A stretch of DNA of 6,710 nucleotides, taken from CAYZPB01 sp964480445. Lineage in GTDB: Bacteria; Bacillota; Bacilli; Tepidibacillales; Tepidibacillaceae. Below, piece after piece: positions 1 to 6,432 of this stretch. The stretch spans positions 1-6,710 of the forward strand of contig CAYZPB010000049.1 of assembly GCA_964480445.1 (NCBI GenBank), read 5' to 3'. The translations under genes were made by a program, and so were the position numbers. The stretch's first letter is position 1; each line of letters begins with the position of its first letter. A model generated the notes under the pieces. It was given only the letters and a program-made list of their open reading frames with translations. It had not been told where the DNA came from and did no database searches.

Positions 1-1187
1 TCACCCGCATGAATTCCTTTTATTTTTCTAAAATATTTTTTACTTTCTGCAAAATGTTTTTCTGCTAGCCAGTTATTTATCTGCTCTGTCCATTTTCTAA
101 CTGCTCTAACCCTTGGTACGAAGATTAAACCCTTGCCCTCACACTTTTGTAGTTCCAGCAAAAACTTTTCTATAACAGGTCGATAATTATTGGTAATTAT
201 AACTCGGGGAAGAGGTAAAGGTTGCTGATGATAGCGTAAAGGCAGAATTTCATACATTAGCGAAGCTGATCGTCCTAACCTTTCCTGCCATTGGCGCGGC
301 GGAGTAGCAGACATTAGAATCTGCTTGGCCCCTTTAACCATGGCGCGTTTAACATAGCCTTGTAGTTGCGGGTTATTATGATAAGGAAAGGCATCAAGCT
401 CATCGATAATTACTAAGTCAAAATAATTATAGAAGCGGAGTGTTTGCTGCGTTGTTGCCAGGTAGAAGGAAGCGGCTTGATTTCGGTCAGGGCTATTAGC
501 ATAGAGGGCAGAGATTGGAACACTAGGAAAGTCGCGTTTAAAGCGAACAGCTAGTTCTTTAACAACATCCTTGCGGGGAGCTGTAAATAGAACTCGCTGA
601 CCGCGTTCTAGGGCATAGCTAATTGCGGGATAGCAGAGCTCAGTTTTGCCGGCGCCAGTAACGGCCCAGAGTAGAAACTGCTGGAACTTATCACTAGACA
701 TAAATTGCTCGATGCTAGAAGCGACTCTGGCTTGTGCTGGTGAATATAAAATGTGACTTTGCTGGATCCAGATTAAGCTGTCGTCTTGGTCACCCTTTCG
801 GCCGCCTCGCTCACCCGCTATGTCACTCGTTAAGTCAGATAGCTTTTTAAAATAAAAAAGCGGTGTACAGCTGGTCGCTCGACCATAGCTAATACACGCT
901 TCACATGTTGCACAGTAATTATTACAGCTAGCACATTCCTCGATTACAAGTTGCTCACTACTACCACAACGTTCGCAAAGAAGCTGTTTACCACGCATGC
1001 TTACTGCACTTTTTATTTCAATTTTACCTTCTAAATAAGCAAGCCTTAGTAGGCTTTTAATCTCGTTTTCCATATAATCACAAGACTTAAGAAAGCCTAA
1101 CACTTCGTTCCATAGTAACAATCTGCCCTCTAGAAATGGATAGTCGTTAACCAACCATTCATTATATTTGTTCACTAACTTCAACAT
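1..1187 (-). CDS. comFA: ComFA-like DNA helicase/translocase, competence protein (3' end cut by window edge)
   Basis: This is a superfamily 2 DEAD/DEAH-type ATPase resembling ComFA, which is thought to drive import of single-stranded DNA across the membrane during natural transformation. I translated 395 residues without a stop; the reading frame leaves the window, so the end of the second helicase domain is missing. A cysteine-rich N-terminal region has C71, C74, C85, C88, C92, C95, C98 and C107, and the CxxCxxC...YGR...C pattern is typical of the ComFA zinc finger. Walker A is GAGKT at 178-182, the DEAD-box variant is DELD at 262-265, followed by AFPY as in ComFA, and motif III is SATPP at 293-297. 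The visible sequence stops at IHAG, near helicase motif IV. The ATG at 1185-1187 is preceded in frame by two TAA codons, so no longer start is possible; the ribosome site is only a weak AGG six bases upstream. It follows the cyclase gene by 53 bases. A PriA-like helicase is the alternative, but the cysteine pattern and DELDAFPY favour ComFA. Confidence 0.88.
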   Translation of the reverse strand, partial: MLKLVNKYNEWLVNDYPFLEGRLLLWNEVLGFLKSCDYMENEIKSLLRLAYLEGKIEIKSAVSMRGKQLLCERCGSSEQLVIEECASCNNYCATCEACISYGRATSCTPLFYFKKLSDLTSDIAGERGGRKGDQDDSLIWIQQSHILYSPAQARVASSIEQFMSSDKFQQFLLWAVTGAGKTELCYPAISYALERGQRVLFTAPRKDVVKELAVRFKRDFPSVPISALYANSPDRNQAASFYLATTQQTLRFYNYFDLVIIDELDAFPYHNNPQLQGYVKRAMVKGAKQILMSATPPRQWQERLGRSASLMYEILPLRYHQQPLPLPRVIITNNYRPVIEKFLLELQKCEGKGLIFVPRVRAVRKWTEQINNWLAEKHFAESKKYFRKIKGIHAG

Positions 1188-1252
1188 TTATTACCTAATT
1201 TCAATATTTATTACCTTATGATTAATTGTCGTCATCATAATTAATCGTCGTC
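1180..1252. repeat. two imperfect tandem duplications at the cyclase-comFA junction
   Basis: Two short direct repeats lie next to each other. The first pair is 1180-1196 and 1200-1216: 17 bases, one mismatch, period 20. It contains the comFA start region, and in the upstream copy the ATG has become ATA. The second pair is 1218-1233 and 1237-1252: 16 bases, two mismatches, period 19. It spans the last codons (Asp-Asp-Asp-Asp) and the TAA stop of the cyclase gene. Both read directly from the sequence. Replication slippage is the likely origin; any effect on translation of comFA is inference. Confidence 0.8.
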
Positions 1253-3022
1253 GTCAGACCTCCGATAAATAGCGACTTTATTCCTGCCTTTTTTCTTGGC
1301 ACCATAGTAGAGTGCACGATCGCTGAAACGAATTAAATCATTATAGCTTTGCGCCTGATCTGGATAAGTAGCTATCCCGATACTAACTGTTAGCTTAATC
1401 GTTTCAACATCCTTATCAAAAGTCTCTGTCAGCACGAAATTATGCTCGGCAACCTTTTCTCTAATCCGCTCGGCTATTTCGTAAGCAAGCTCTTCGGTCC
1501 CCTGGGGAATGATAACCACAAATTCTTCGCCACCAAAACGAAATACCAGATCCTCAGCCCGCGTATATTTAGCTAATAAACTTGCTAGTTCACGCAAGAC
1601 CTGATTGCCACTCAAGTGCCCATAGCTATCATTTATTTCTTTGAAATGATCAATGTCAATCATTAGCAAACTCAGGGATTCCTCATTCTGCTCTGCTGCT
1701 TCAATCTTCTTCACTAAAAGATCAATCAGCGCCCGGTAATTGGAAAGTCCAGTTAGTTCATCAAGATAACTCATAGTATGTACGACTTTATAGTTTGATG
1801 CATTATTCAATGCCAAGGCTGCACGACTGCTAAAAAGATTTAAAACCTCAATATCCTGTCTAGTAAAAGCATTCCACTTCCGGCTGGCAAAACTAATCAC
1901 GCCCAGGACCTGATTATCCCAGAGCATGGGCATAGCGAGTATCGACCTAGCTTCTCGCGGACAATCTAACTTTGGCCAATCCAATAATTTTTTAGTATCG
2001 GAAACCAAGAATGGCTCCTTATTTTCTATCACAGTTGCCAACAACTGATTACGAAAACTACAGCTCCCTTTTATGGCCTCCCCGCAGAGAACGTCACACT
2101 CATCTTCCAGCTGATCTTTCCCAGCACTGATTGCCCTTATCTCATCATTATTTATGATATTAACATTCCCATAGTCATACTCCATCAGATCGGGCAGAGC
2201 GCTTTGAATTGCCTCAATAACCCGTCTTAAGTCTAATTCTGACGTAAATCTATTAACCATCTGGTTAACGGTCTTAATTCGCAAGTTTAACTGTCTATGA
2301 TTAGCATACAAGCGGATTACAAGGATAACCATCAAGAAGAGTGCGGCGAAGGTTGCTAGAGCTAGTAAACCGAAGGTAGCATTTGCAATATACATTAGGA
2401 CACCAAAAGTTAAAGAGAAAATAAAAACTAGACCATCCCAAATCGCGGGCCGTAGGAAGGGGCTTTTTCTCTGATCTTTTAGAAATAAGTTTGATGTAGA
2501 AAGCAGTAAATGATTAAATAGGAAGTAGGTCGCACCATAAGCTAAAATTGGAATAGTCATGTTAGGTAAGTCTATTACCATAAAACTAACCTTACCACCC
2601 GCAGCAAAATAGACGGCCGCAGATAAGATTGAGACATAAATCAACATTGCCATATTAAAAATAATAACATCGACTACCCTAATACGCCGCACAAAAACAG
2701 CGCTAATTATTACAGCAACCTGAACCATCAGCATTTCCAGTACTAGTCCGTACTTAAGAAAGACGATAAAAGAGAGTGCAAAGCCAAAAGTAATACAGGT
2801 TCGCCCAATCTTGATCGGAAAACTTTCAAGCAGGATAAGTAGTACTAAATAGACTAAAAGTATTGCCAGGTCAGTCGGCTTCAATGTTGGCCGATAAGTA
2901 GCCACAACATAAATAGCAAGCGCCAAGGCACTTACCATAAAAATAGTTAGACTAATTCTGGTACCTTTTAATAAACGCAAACCCTTAATCAGTAATCCCC
3001 CTCTTATGTATCGCCGGAACAT
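1241..3022 (-). CDS. membrane-anchored GAF-GGDEF diguanylate cyclase
   Basis: This 593-residue protein should make cyclic di-GMP from two GTP. Residues 1-20 are basic. About eight hydrophobic segments follow between roughly 22 and 238, forming a membrane sensor region I cannot assign to a named family. A GAF-like domain covers about 262-405 and carries C309, C313, C321 and C354. The GGDEF domain covers about 417-586: DELTGLSNYR at 421-430, metal-binding D456 in DIDHF, N464 and D465 in the nucleotide-binding stretch, and the active-site signature GGEEF at 497-501. RAED at 488-491 lies five residues before it, so the product-inhibition I-site looks intact. There is no EAL or HD-GYP domain, so it is a dedicated synthase. 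It ends in a short acidic tail, SDDDD. The ATG at 3020-3022 has no good ribosome site; a G-rich tract (2997-3004) lies just inside the gene, but no usual start codon is well spaced from it. The gene sits 64 bases after metK and 53 before comFA. Confidence 0.93.
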   Translation of the reverse strand: MFRRYIRGGLLIKGLRLLKGTRISLTIFMVSALALAIYVVATYRPTLKPTDLAILLVYLVLLILLESFPIKIGRTCITFGFALSFIVFLKYGLVLEMLMVQVAVIISAVFVRRIRVVDVIIFNMAMLIYVSILSAAVYFAAGGKVSFMVIDLPNMTIPILAYGATYFLFNHLLLSTSNLFLKDQRKSPFLRPAIWDGLVFIFSLTFGVLMYIANATFGLLALATFAALFLMVILVIRLYANHRQLNLRIKTVNQMVNRFTSELDLRRVIEAIQSALPDLMEYDYGNVNIINNDEIRAISAGKDQLEDECDVLCGEAIKGSCSFRNQLLATVIENKEPFLVSDTKKLLDWPKLDCPREARSILAMPMLWDNQVLGVISFASRKWNAFTRQDIEVLNLFSSRAALALNNASNYKVVHTMSYLDELTGLSNYRALIDLLVKKIEAAEQNEESLSLLMIDIDHFKEINDSYGHLSGNQVLRELASLLAKYTRAEDLVFRFGGEEFVVIIPQGTEELAYEIAERIREKVAEHNFVLTETFDKDVETIKLTVSIGIATYPDQAQSYNDLIRFSDRALYYGAKKKGRNKVAIYRRSDDDD

Positions 3023-3050
3023 ACCATCGTATCGCTAGAGCTTACCTTGA

Positions 3051-3084
3051 TGTATTAATGATAACTTATTTATATTATAATACA
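3051..3084 (-). promoter_or_regulatory. inverted repeat and possible promoter between metK and the cyclase gene
   Basis: The 64-base space upstream of the cyclase gene is very A+T rich. It holds a perfect seven-base inverted repeat, TGTATTA at 3051-3057 and TAATACA at 3078-3084, separated by 20 bases. On the minus strand a TATAAT hexamer lies at 3074-3079, with a poor -35 match (TAGCAA, 3097-3102) 17 bases upstream inside the end of metK. This could give the cyclase its own promoter with an operator. The repeat is too A+T rich and widely spaced for an intrinsic terminator. Confidence 0.3.
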
Positions 3085-3086
3085 TT

Positions 3087-4247
3087 TTACAGATGTTTGC
3101 TAATATTTTCCAACTTATCTAGGCGTTCCCAAGGCAAATCTAAATCGCTGCGACCAAAATGTCCATAAGCCGCTAGCTGTTGATAGATTGGACGGCGCAA
3201 GTCTAACGCGCATATAATTCCTGCCGGACTTAGATCGAACTCTGCCTTGATAATTTCGATAATCTTACTCTCAGCAATCTTTGCCGTGCCATAAGTATCA
3301 ACACTAATTGAGACTGGTTGTGCAATACCAATTGCATAAGCTAGTTGAAGCTCGCATTTGTCAGCAAGTCCTGCTGCAACAATATGTTTAGCAACATAGC
3401 GGGCACCATAAGCTGCGGAACGGTCAACTTTTGTCGGGTCCTTACCAGAAAAAGCACCACCACCATGACGGGCATAACCGCCATAGGTATCAACAATAAC
3501 TTTGCGGCCAGTTAGACCAGCATCACCTTGCGGACCACCAATTACAAAACGTCCCGTCGGATTAATATAGATTTTGGTCTCTTCATCTAATAATTCAGAC
3601 GGAATAATCGGCTTAATTACATATTCCTTAATATCCTTTTTCAGTTGCTCTAGTGCTACATCTGGGTGGTGCTGTGCTGCAATAACAATGGTATCAACAC
3701 GTTGCGGCAAGTCATCAACGTACTCGACTGAAACCTGTGTCTTACCGTCAGGACGTAAATAGCTTAACTGTCTTTCTTTACGAACTGTTGCCAGCTGGTG
3801 CGCTAAACGGTGCGAGAGCGCAATCGCAAGCGGCATTAACTCAGGTGTCTCATTACAGGCATAGCCAAACATTAGGCCCTGATCGCCTGCTCCGATTTGG
3901 TCAAGATCGCAAGCAATCCCCTGCGCAATATCTGGGGATTGTTCATCTATTGAAAGTAAGACAGCGCAAGTATCAGCGTCAAAACCATACTTGCCACGAG
4001 TGTAGCCAATCTCTCTAATCGTCTTTCTTACTATTTTAGCAATATCTACATAACAAGTTGTAGTAATTTCACCAGCTATCAGTACCATTCCTGTACTGAT
4101 CGATGTCTCTGCTGCAACGCGTGCTAAGGGATCCTGAGCAAGTATCGCATCAAGAATTGCGTCAGAAATCTGGTCGCACATTTTGTCGGGATGACCCTCG
4201 GTTACCGATTCTGAAGTAAATATGTAGTTTCTTTTTGTTTCAGCCAA
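3087..4247 (-). CDS. metK: S-adenosylmethionine synthetase (methionine adenosyltransferase)
   Basis: MetK joins methionine and ATP to form S-adenosylmethionine, releasing phosphate and pyrophosphate; it is cytosolic, usually a tetramer, and uses Mg2+ and K+. I start it at the TTG at 4245-4247, giving 386 residues (E. coli MetK has 384). A perfect AGGAGG at 4255-4260 sits seven bases upstream. The ATG at 4275-4277 would add ten residues that lie upstream of and across this ribosome site, and it falls in the loop of a predicted hairpin. In TTG numbering, the hallmark motifs are GHPDK at 18-22, GAGDQG at 119-124 (ATP-binding signature) and GGGAFSGKDP at 262-271 (P-loop-like signature). The protein appears complete, ending ENISKHL. 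It is divergent from gpsB and followed on the same strand by the cyclase gene. No S-box riboswitch is visible upstream. Confidence 0.97.
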   Translation of the reverse strand: MAETKRNYIFTSESVTEGHPDKMCDQISDAILDAILAQDPLARVAAETSISTGMVLIAGEITTTCYVDIAKIVRKTIREIGYTRGKYGFDADTCAVLLSIDEQSPDIAQGIACDLDQIGAGDQGLMFGYACNETPELMPLAIALSHRLAHQLATVRKERQLSYLRPDGKTQVSVEYVDDLPQRVDTIVIAAQHHPDVALEQLKKDIKEYVIKPIIPSELLDEETKIYINPTGRFVIGGPQGDAGLTGRKVIVDTYGGYARHGGGAFSGKDPTKVDRSAAYGARYVAKHIVAAGLADKCELQLAYAIGIAQPVSISVDTYGTAKIAESKIIEIIKAEFDLSPAGIICALDLRRPIYQQLAAYGHFGRSDLDLPWERLDKLENISKHL

Positions 4248-4287
4248 ACTTATACCTCCTAAGCGAAAGGCACCCATGGTGCATTCG
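4248..4287 (-). promoter_or_regulatory. metK leader: AGGAGG site and adjacent hairpin
   Basis: On the minus strand AGGAGG (4255-4260) is followed after seven bases by the metK TTG start. Just upstream, 4264-4287 can fold into a hairpin: an outer CGAA/UUCG stem, a small internal asymmetry, then a perfect five-pair GCACC/GGUGC stem closed on a three-base loop that is exactly the upstream AUG (4275-4277). The stem ends only three bases from the ribosome site. There is no U-tract, so it is not an ordinary terminator. Its role is unknown; it may shape translation initiation or stabilise the mRNA. I do not recognise any known SAM riboswitch class. Confidence 0.55.
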
Positions 4288-4312
4288 ACTTTTATTATAT
4301 ACTCGTCGCTCG

Positions 4313-4341
4313 ATATTAGAATAATTTTCAGATATTGTCAA
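4313..4341 (-). promoter_or_regulatory. probable sigma-A promoter of metK
   Basis: On the minus strand a perfect -35 TTGACA (4336-4341) is followed by a 17-base spacer and the -10 hexamer TAATAT (4313-4318, four of six matches). Transcription would start near 4306, giving a leader of about 60 bases before the TTG start. A second -10-like TATAAT lies at 4294-4299 but lacks a good -35. The -35 sits in the short palindrome ATTG-N-CAAT (4334-4342), so it overlaps any divergent element reading toward gpsB. Confidence 0.55.
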
Positions 4342-4373
4342 TCAAGAAAATCTACTTTTATCTAGCTTACTTA

Positions 4374-4424
4374 TATGATATCCTAAAATTAATAAAAGAT
4401 AAATGTTAAGAGGAGGATGAAGCT
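4374..4424 (+). promoter_or_regulatory. gpsB upstream region: possible -10 and strong ribosome site
   Basis: A perfect AGGAGG at 4411-4416 stands eight bases before the gpsB ATG and fixes the start. Upstream, TATGAT (4374-4379) and TAAAAT (4384-4389) each match a -10 box at five of six positions, but neither has a convincing -35. The ribosome site is certain; the promoter is tentative. Confidence 0.4.
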
Positions 4425-4708
4425 ATGTTAACACCAGAGGATATTTTTGAAAAGGAGTTTAAAAACTCTTTGCGTGGATACAACATTAATGAAGTAAATG
4501 AATTTCTTGATAAAATTATTCAAGATTATGCGCGGCTAATTGAAGAAAACCGTACCTTGCGACGTGAACTACAGGGTAAGGGCGCTCCAGTTGGTCCTAA
4601 AGGGACTACAATGCCTAAGCCGTCGATGCGTGAGCTAGTTGAAGAGCGGTTGCCGGCAGATGATGTTTTGCGGCGCGTTGAGGCTTTGGAAAAGATAGTT
4701 TATGGTCG
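4425..4708 (+). CDS. gpsB: GpsB/DivIVA-family cell division protein (3' end in assembly gap)
   Basis: GpsB is a small coiled-coil adaptor that binds penicillin-binding proteins and shuttles them between septum and side wall in Firmicutes. The ATG follows an AGGAGG by eight bases, and 95 residues can be read before the Ns (the last codon, CGN, is arginine whatever the third base). The N-terminal DivIVA-type domain is clear: LTPEDIFEKEF, then RGY at 17-19 and EVNEFLD at 23-29, ending in a coiled coil to about residue 50. A Gly/Pro/Lys-rich linker (about 51-66) leads to a C-terminal helix with DDVLRRVEALEKIVYG, closely matching the GpsB trimerisation tail (ILKRLSNLEKHVFG in B. subtilis, from memory). 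GpsB is about 98 residues in B. subtilis, so little is probably missing. Aligned by eye, Y19 and D29 match PBP-binding Y25 and D35, while N25 replaces D31, as in DivIVA itself. Full-length DivIVA is less likely because it is longer and lacks this tail. Confidence 0.8.
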
Positions 4709-4808
4709 NNNNNNNNNNNNNNNNNNNNNNNNNNNNNNNNNNNNNNNNNNNNNNNNNNNNNNNNNNNNNNNNNNNNNNNNNNNNNNNNNNNNNNNNNNNN
4801 NNNNNNNN
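4709..4808. other. assembly gap, 100 Ns
   Basis: Exactly 100 undetermined bases, the usual placeholder for a gap of unknown length. It removes the 3' ends of two convergent genes, gpsB from the left and the secreted protein gene from the right. Any open frame read through it is artificial. The order and distance of the flanks rest on scaffolding only. Confidence 0.99.
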
Positions 4809-5203
4809 GCAGGACCGGTAGTTACTTTAATGCCGCGACCATCATCGCGCGGAAAAATTAATAGGCTATTAGTTGGTATTGATCTACCGATAGCAATATC
4901 TGTACCTGAGGTTACATTAGGAATACCGTTTTTGCCATCGCCGTAAGCAGTAGCCTTACCACTACGCAGGATAAATTCTGAACCAGAACCAGCAACAAGG
5001 ATATCGCCTGTTTTAAGCTGAAGCGTAATTATCTCAGAGCTTCCGCTGCTGCCACCTGTGCCAGTGATCTCACTAATCTTCTTATCAACATAGCTCTTAG
5101 TAACTAGTGGATCTTCAGTTGATCCTGGACCGGCAATAACTGTTACTGCCCCGATTAAACAGATTATAATAAGTACAGAAATAATTTTGAATCTTTTACT
5201 CAC
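4809..5203 (-). CDS. secreted or membrane-anchored protein of unknown function (3' end in gap)
   Basis: The frame opens after an in-frame TAA (5207-5209), and its only sensible start is the GTG at 5201-5203, preceded seven bases upstream by GGGGG. About 132 residues are readable before the Ns. The N-terminus is a signal peptide or single membrane anchor: basic residues MSKRFK, a hydrophobic core at about 8-22, and a possible cleavage after VIA at 22-24. DPLVTKSYVDKKI (31-43) and a Gly/Ser linker (about 48-56) follow. The globular part contains GDILVAGSGSEFILRSGKA (66-84) and LLIFPRDDGRG (114-124). It resembles, from memory, a small clostridial family of secreted proteins with no assigned function, often ending in a short aromatic strand that would here lie in the gap. 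I assign no activity. It lies 73 bases downstream of fic on the same strand, with its own likely promoter. Confidence 0.75.
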
Positions 5204-5241
5204 AATTTAGCCCCCAATCTTTTTGTAATGTCATTGACACA

Positions 5242-5250
5242 ATTATACCA
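5242..5250 (-). promoter_or_regulatory. extended -10 promoter for the secreted protein gene
   Basis: On the minus strand TGGTATAAT (5242-5250) is a perfect extended -10 element (TGn plus TATAAT). Transcription would start near 5235, about 30 bases before the GTG start. No good -35 lies at 16-18 bases; TTGATA at 5269-5274 is 21 bases away, which is too far. Extended -10 promoters can work without a strong -35. This suggests the gene is expressed independently of fic. Confidence 0.5.
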
Positions 5251-5276
5251 TAAGCGACAAGATGGAACTATCAACT

Positions 5277-6419
5277 TCAAGTATCTTTTCTTAAGATAGC
5301 TAAATACTCCTCATAGGCAAAAACCCTATTTCTCTGAACATCCTCCGTTTGCTCCAATATACGTAAATCAATTAAGCTCTCAACTGCGTTTGCTATTGCG
5401 TTATACGACATTTCCAACTCTATACTGGTTTTTGTAATATCTATAATCGGATTTCCTTCTAAATAGGTGAACACCTTAAAAATGGTTTTGCTCGCTCTTC
5501 CTGTTTCACTTATTAACTTAATATTTTTATCGTGTAAAGCAACCATCTTTCTTATAGTTTCTATTGAATCTATTGCTGATTCGTTAATAGCTAGTAGAAA
5601 AAATCTAACCCATTGCTCATAATACCCTTTATTACGCACTTTCATCAAACGATCGTAATATTCTGTTCGATTGCGTTTAAAGAAATATGATATATATAAT
5701 GTTTCATATGTTAGCAGCTTTTTCTCTACTAAAAAAAGATTAATTAACAGTCTACCAATTCTGCCATTACCATCTAAAAAAGGATGGATTGTTTCGAACT
5801 GGTAGTGGATAAGCGCAATTTTTATTAGTGGTTCAATTTCATCTTGCATGTTAATAAACTTATCAAGATCTGATATGGCTTGAGTCATATCCTCTGGATT
5901 TGGCGGAATATAGCTAGCAGTTTTTAACGTGCTGCCCGCAGGTCCAATCCAGTTTTGAGTACGCCTAAACTCACCAGGATTTCTTTCATCTCCACGAACA
6001 TTCTTCATAAGTATTTTGTGGGTTTCTTTTATAAGGCGAGAGCTGATTGGTAATTCTTCTAATCGAGTAAGAGCATATTGAGACGCCTTTATATAATTTA
6101 ATACATCAGCAACATCCTTGTTTTTATTCTCAGTAATTTTGGGATCCAAAACATCATCTAATGTAGCTTGTGTTCCTTCAATCTGAGAAGATAAGAGCGC
6201 TTCCTTGCGAACATACATATACACAAATAACTCAATATTTGGTATCTGTTCTGAAAGACCCTCTAAAATTCCAATATTTCTATTTGCACTCGAAAGTAAG
6301 GATATTGTTTCAGTATCCATCTTCACCGCAGGCACAGGAGGCAAGGGCTTTGGCTCAAAAGACATATATTGAAGCTCGCCTGCTAAATTTTTTTTATATT
6401 TCCCAGCCCGATTATCCAT
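5277..6419 (-). CDS. Fic family protein, class II, with C-terminal winged-helix-like region (likely AMPylase)
   Basis: Fic enzymes usually transfer AMP from ATP to a hydroxyl side chain of a target protein; the target here is unknown. The 380-residue protein is complete (ATG 6417-6419, GGGAG at 6428-6432 eight bases upstream, TGA stop). The N-terminal region (about 1-100) carries SSQIEG at 77-82, which fits the class II inhibitory motif SxxxE(G/N), with E81 expected to block the ATP gamma-phosphate site. The Fic core holds the substrate-clamping flap near TASYIPP (167-173) and the canonical active site HPFLDGNGRIGR at 212-223, including catalytic H212, D216, N218 and R223. All key residues are present, so it should be active once inhibition is relieved. 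Residues about 305-370 look like a winged helix, common in this subfamily, suggesting DNA binding. No separate antitoxin gene is next to it. Sampled lines are much richer in A+T than metK (16 of 60 against 30 of 60 G+C), hinting at transfer. Confidence 0.93.
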   Translation of the reverse strand: MDNRAGKYKKNLAGELQYMSFEPKPLPPVPAVKMDTETISLLSSANRNIGILEGLSEQIPNIELFVYMYVRKEALLSSQIEGTQATLDDVLDPKITENKNKDVADVLNYIKASQYALTRLEELPISSRLIKETHKILMKNVRGDERNPGEFRRTQNWIGPAGSTLKTASYIPPNPEDMTQAISDLDKFINMQDEIEPLIKIALIHYQFETIHPFLDGNGRIGRLLINLFLVEKKLLTYETLYISYFFKRNRTEYYDRLMKVRNKGYYEQWVRFFLLAINESAIDSIETIRKMVALHDKNIKLISETGRASKTIFKVFTYLEGNPIIDITKTSIELEMSYNAIANAVESLIDLRILEQTEDVQRNRVFAYEEYLAILRKDT

Positions 6420-6432
6420 TTAATCATCTCCC

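Noticed and set aside
3574..4018. Plus-strand open frames at 3574-3762 and 3737-4018
   Set aside because: Both lie wholly antisense to metK, have no ribosome site and give no recognisable protein.
4248..4341. A SAM riboswitch (S-box, SAM-II or SMK) in the metK leader
   Set aside because: From the predicted start near 4306 the leader is about 60 bases, too short for an S-box, and I see no consensus of the smaller classes; only a simple hairpin is present.
4403..4420. Five-codon leader ORF (ATG at 4403 to TGA) overlapping the gpsB AGGAGG
   Set aside because: It has no ribosome site of its own and is short enough to be chance.
4709..4946. Continuation of the plus-strand gpsB frame through the Ns to a stop at 4946
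   Set aside because: It is read through 100 undetermined bases and then across the antisense of the secreted protein gene; the true gpsB end is probably only a few codons past 4708.
5234..5239. TTGACA on the plus strand as a promoter -35
   Set aside because: No -10 match lies 16-18 bases downstream, and the only gene to read would be antisense to fic.
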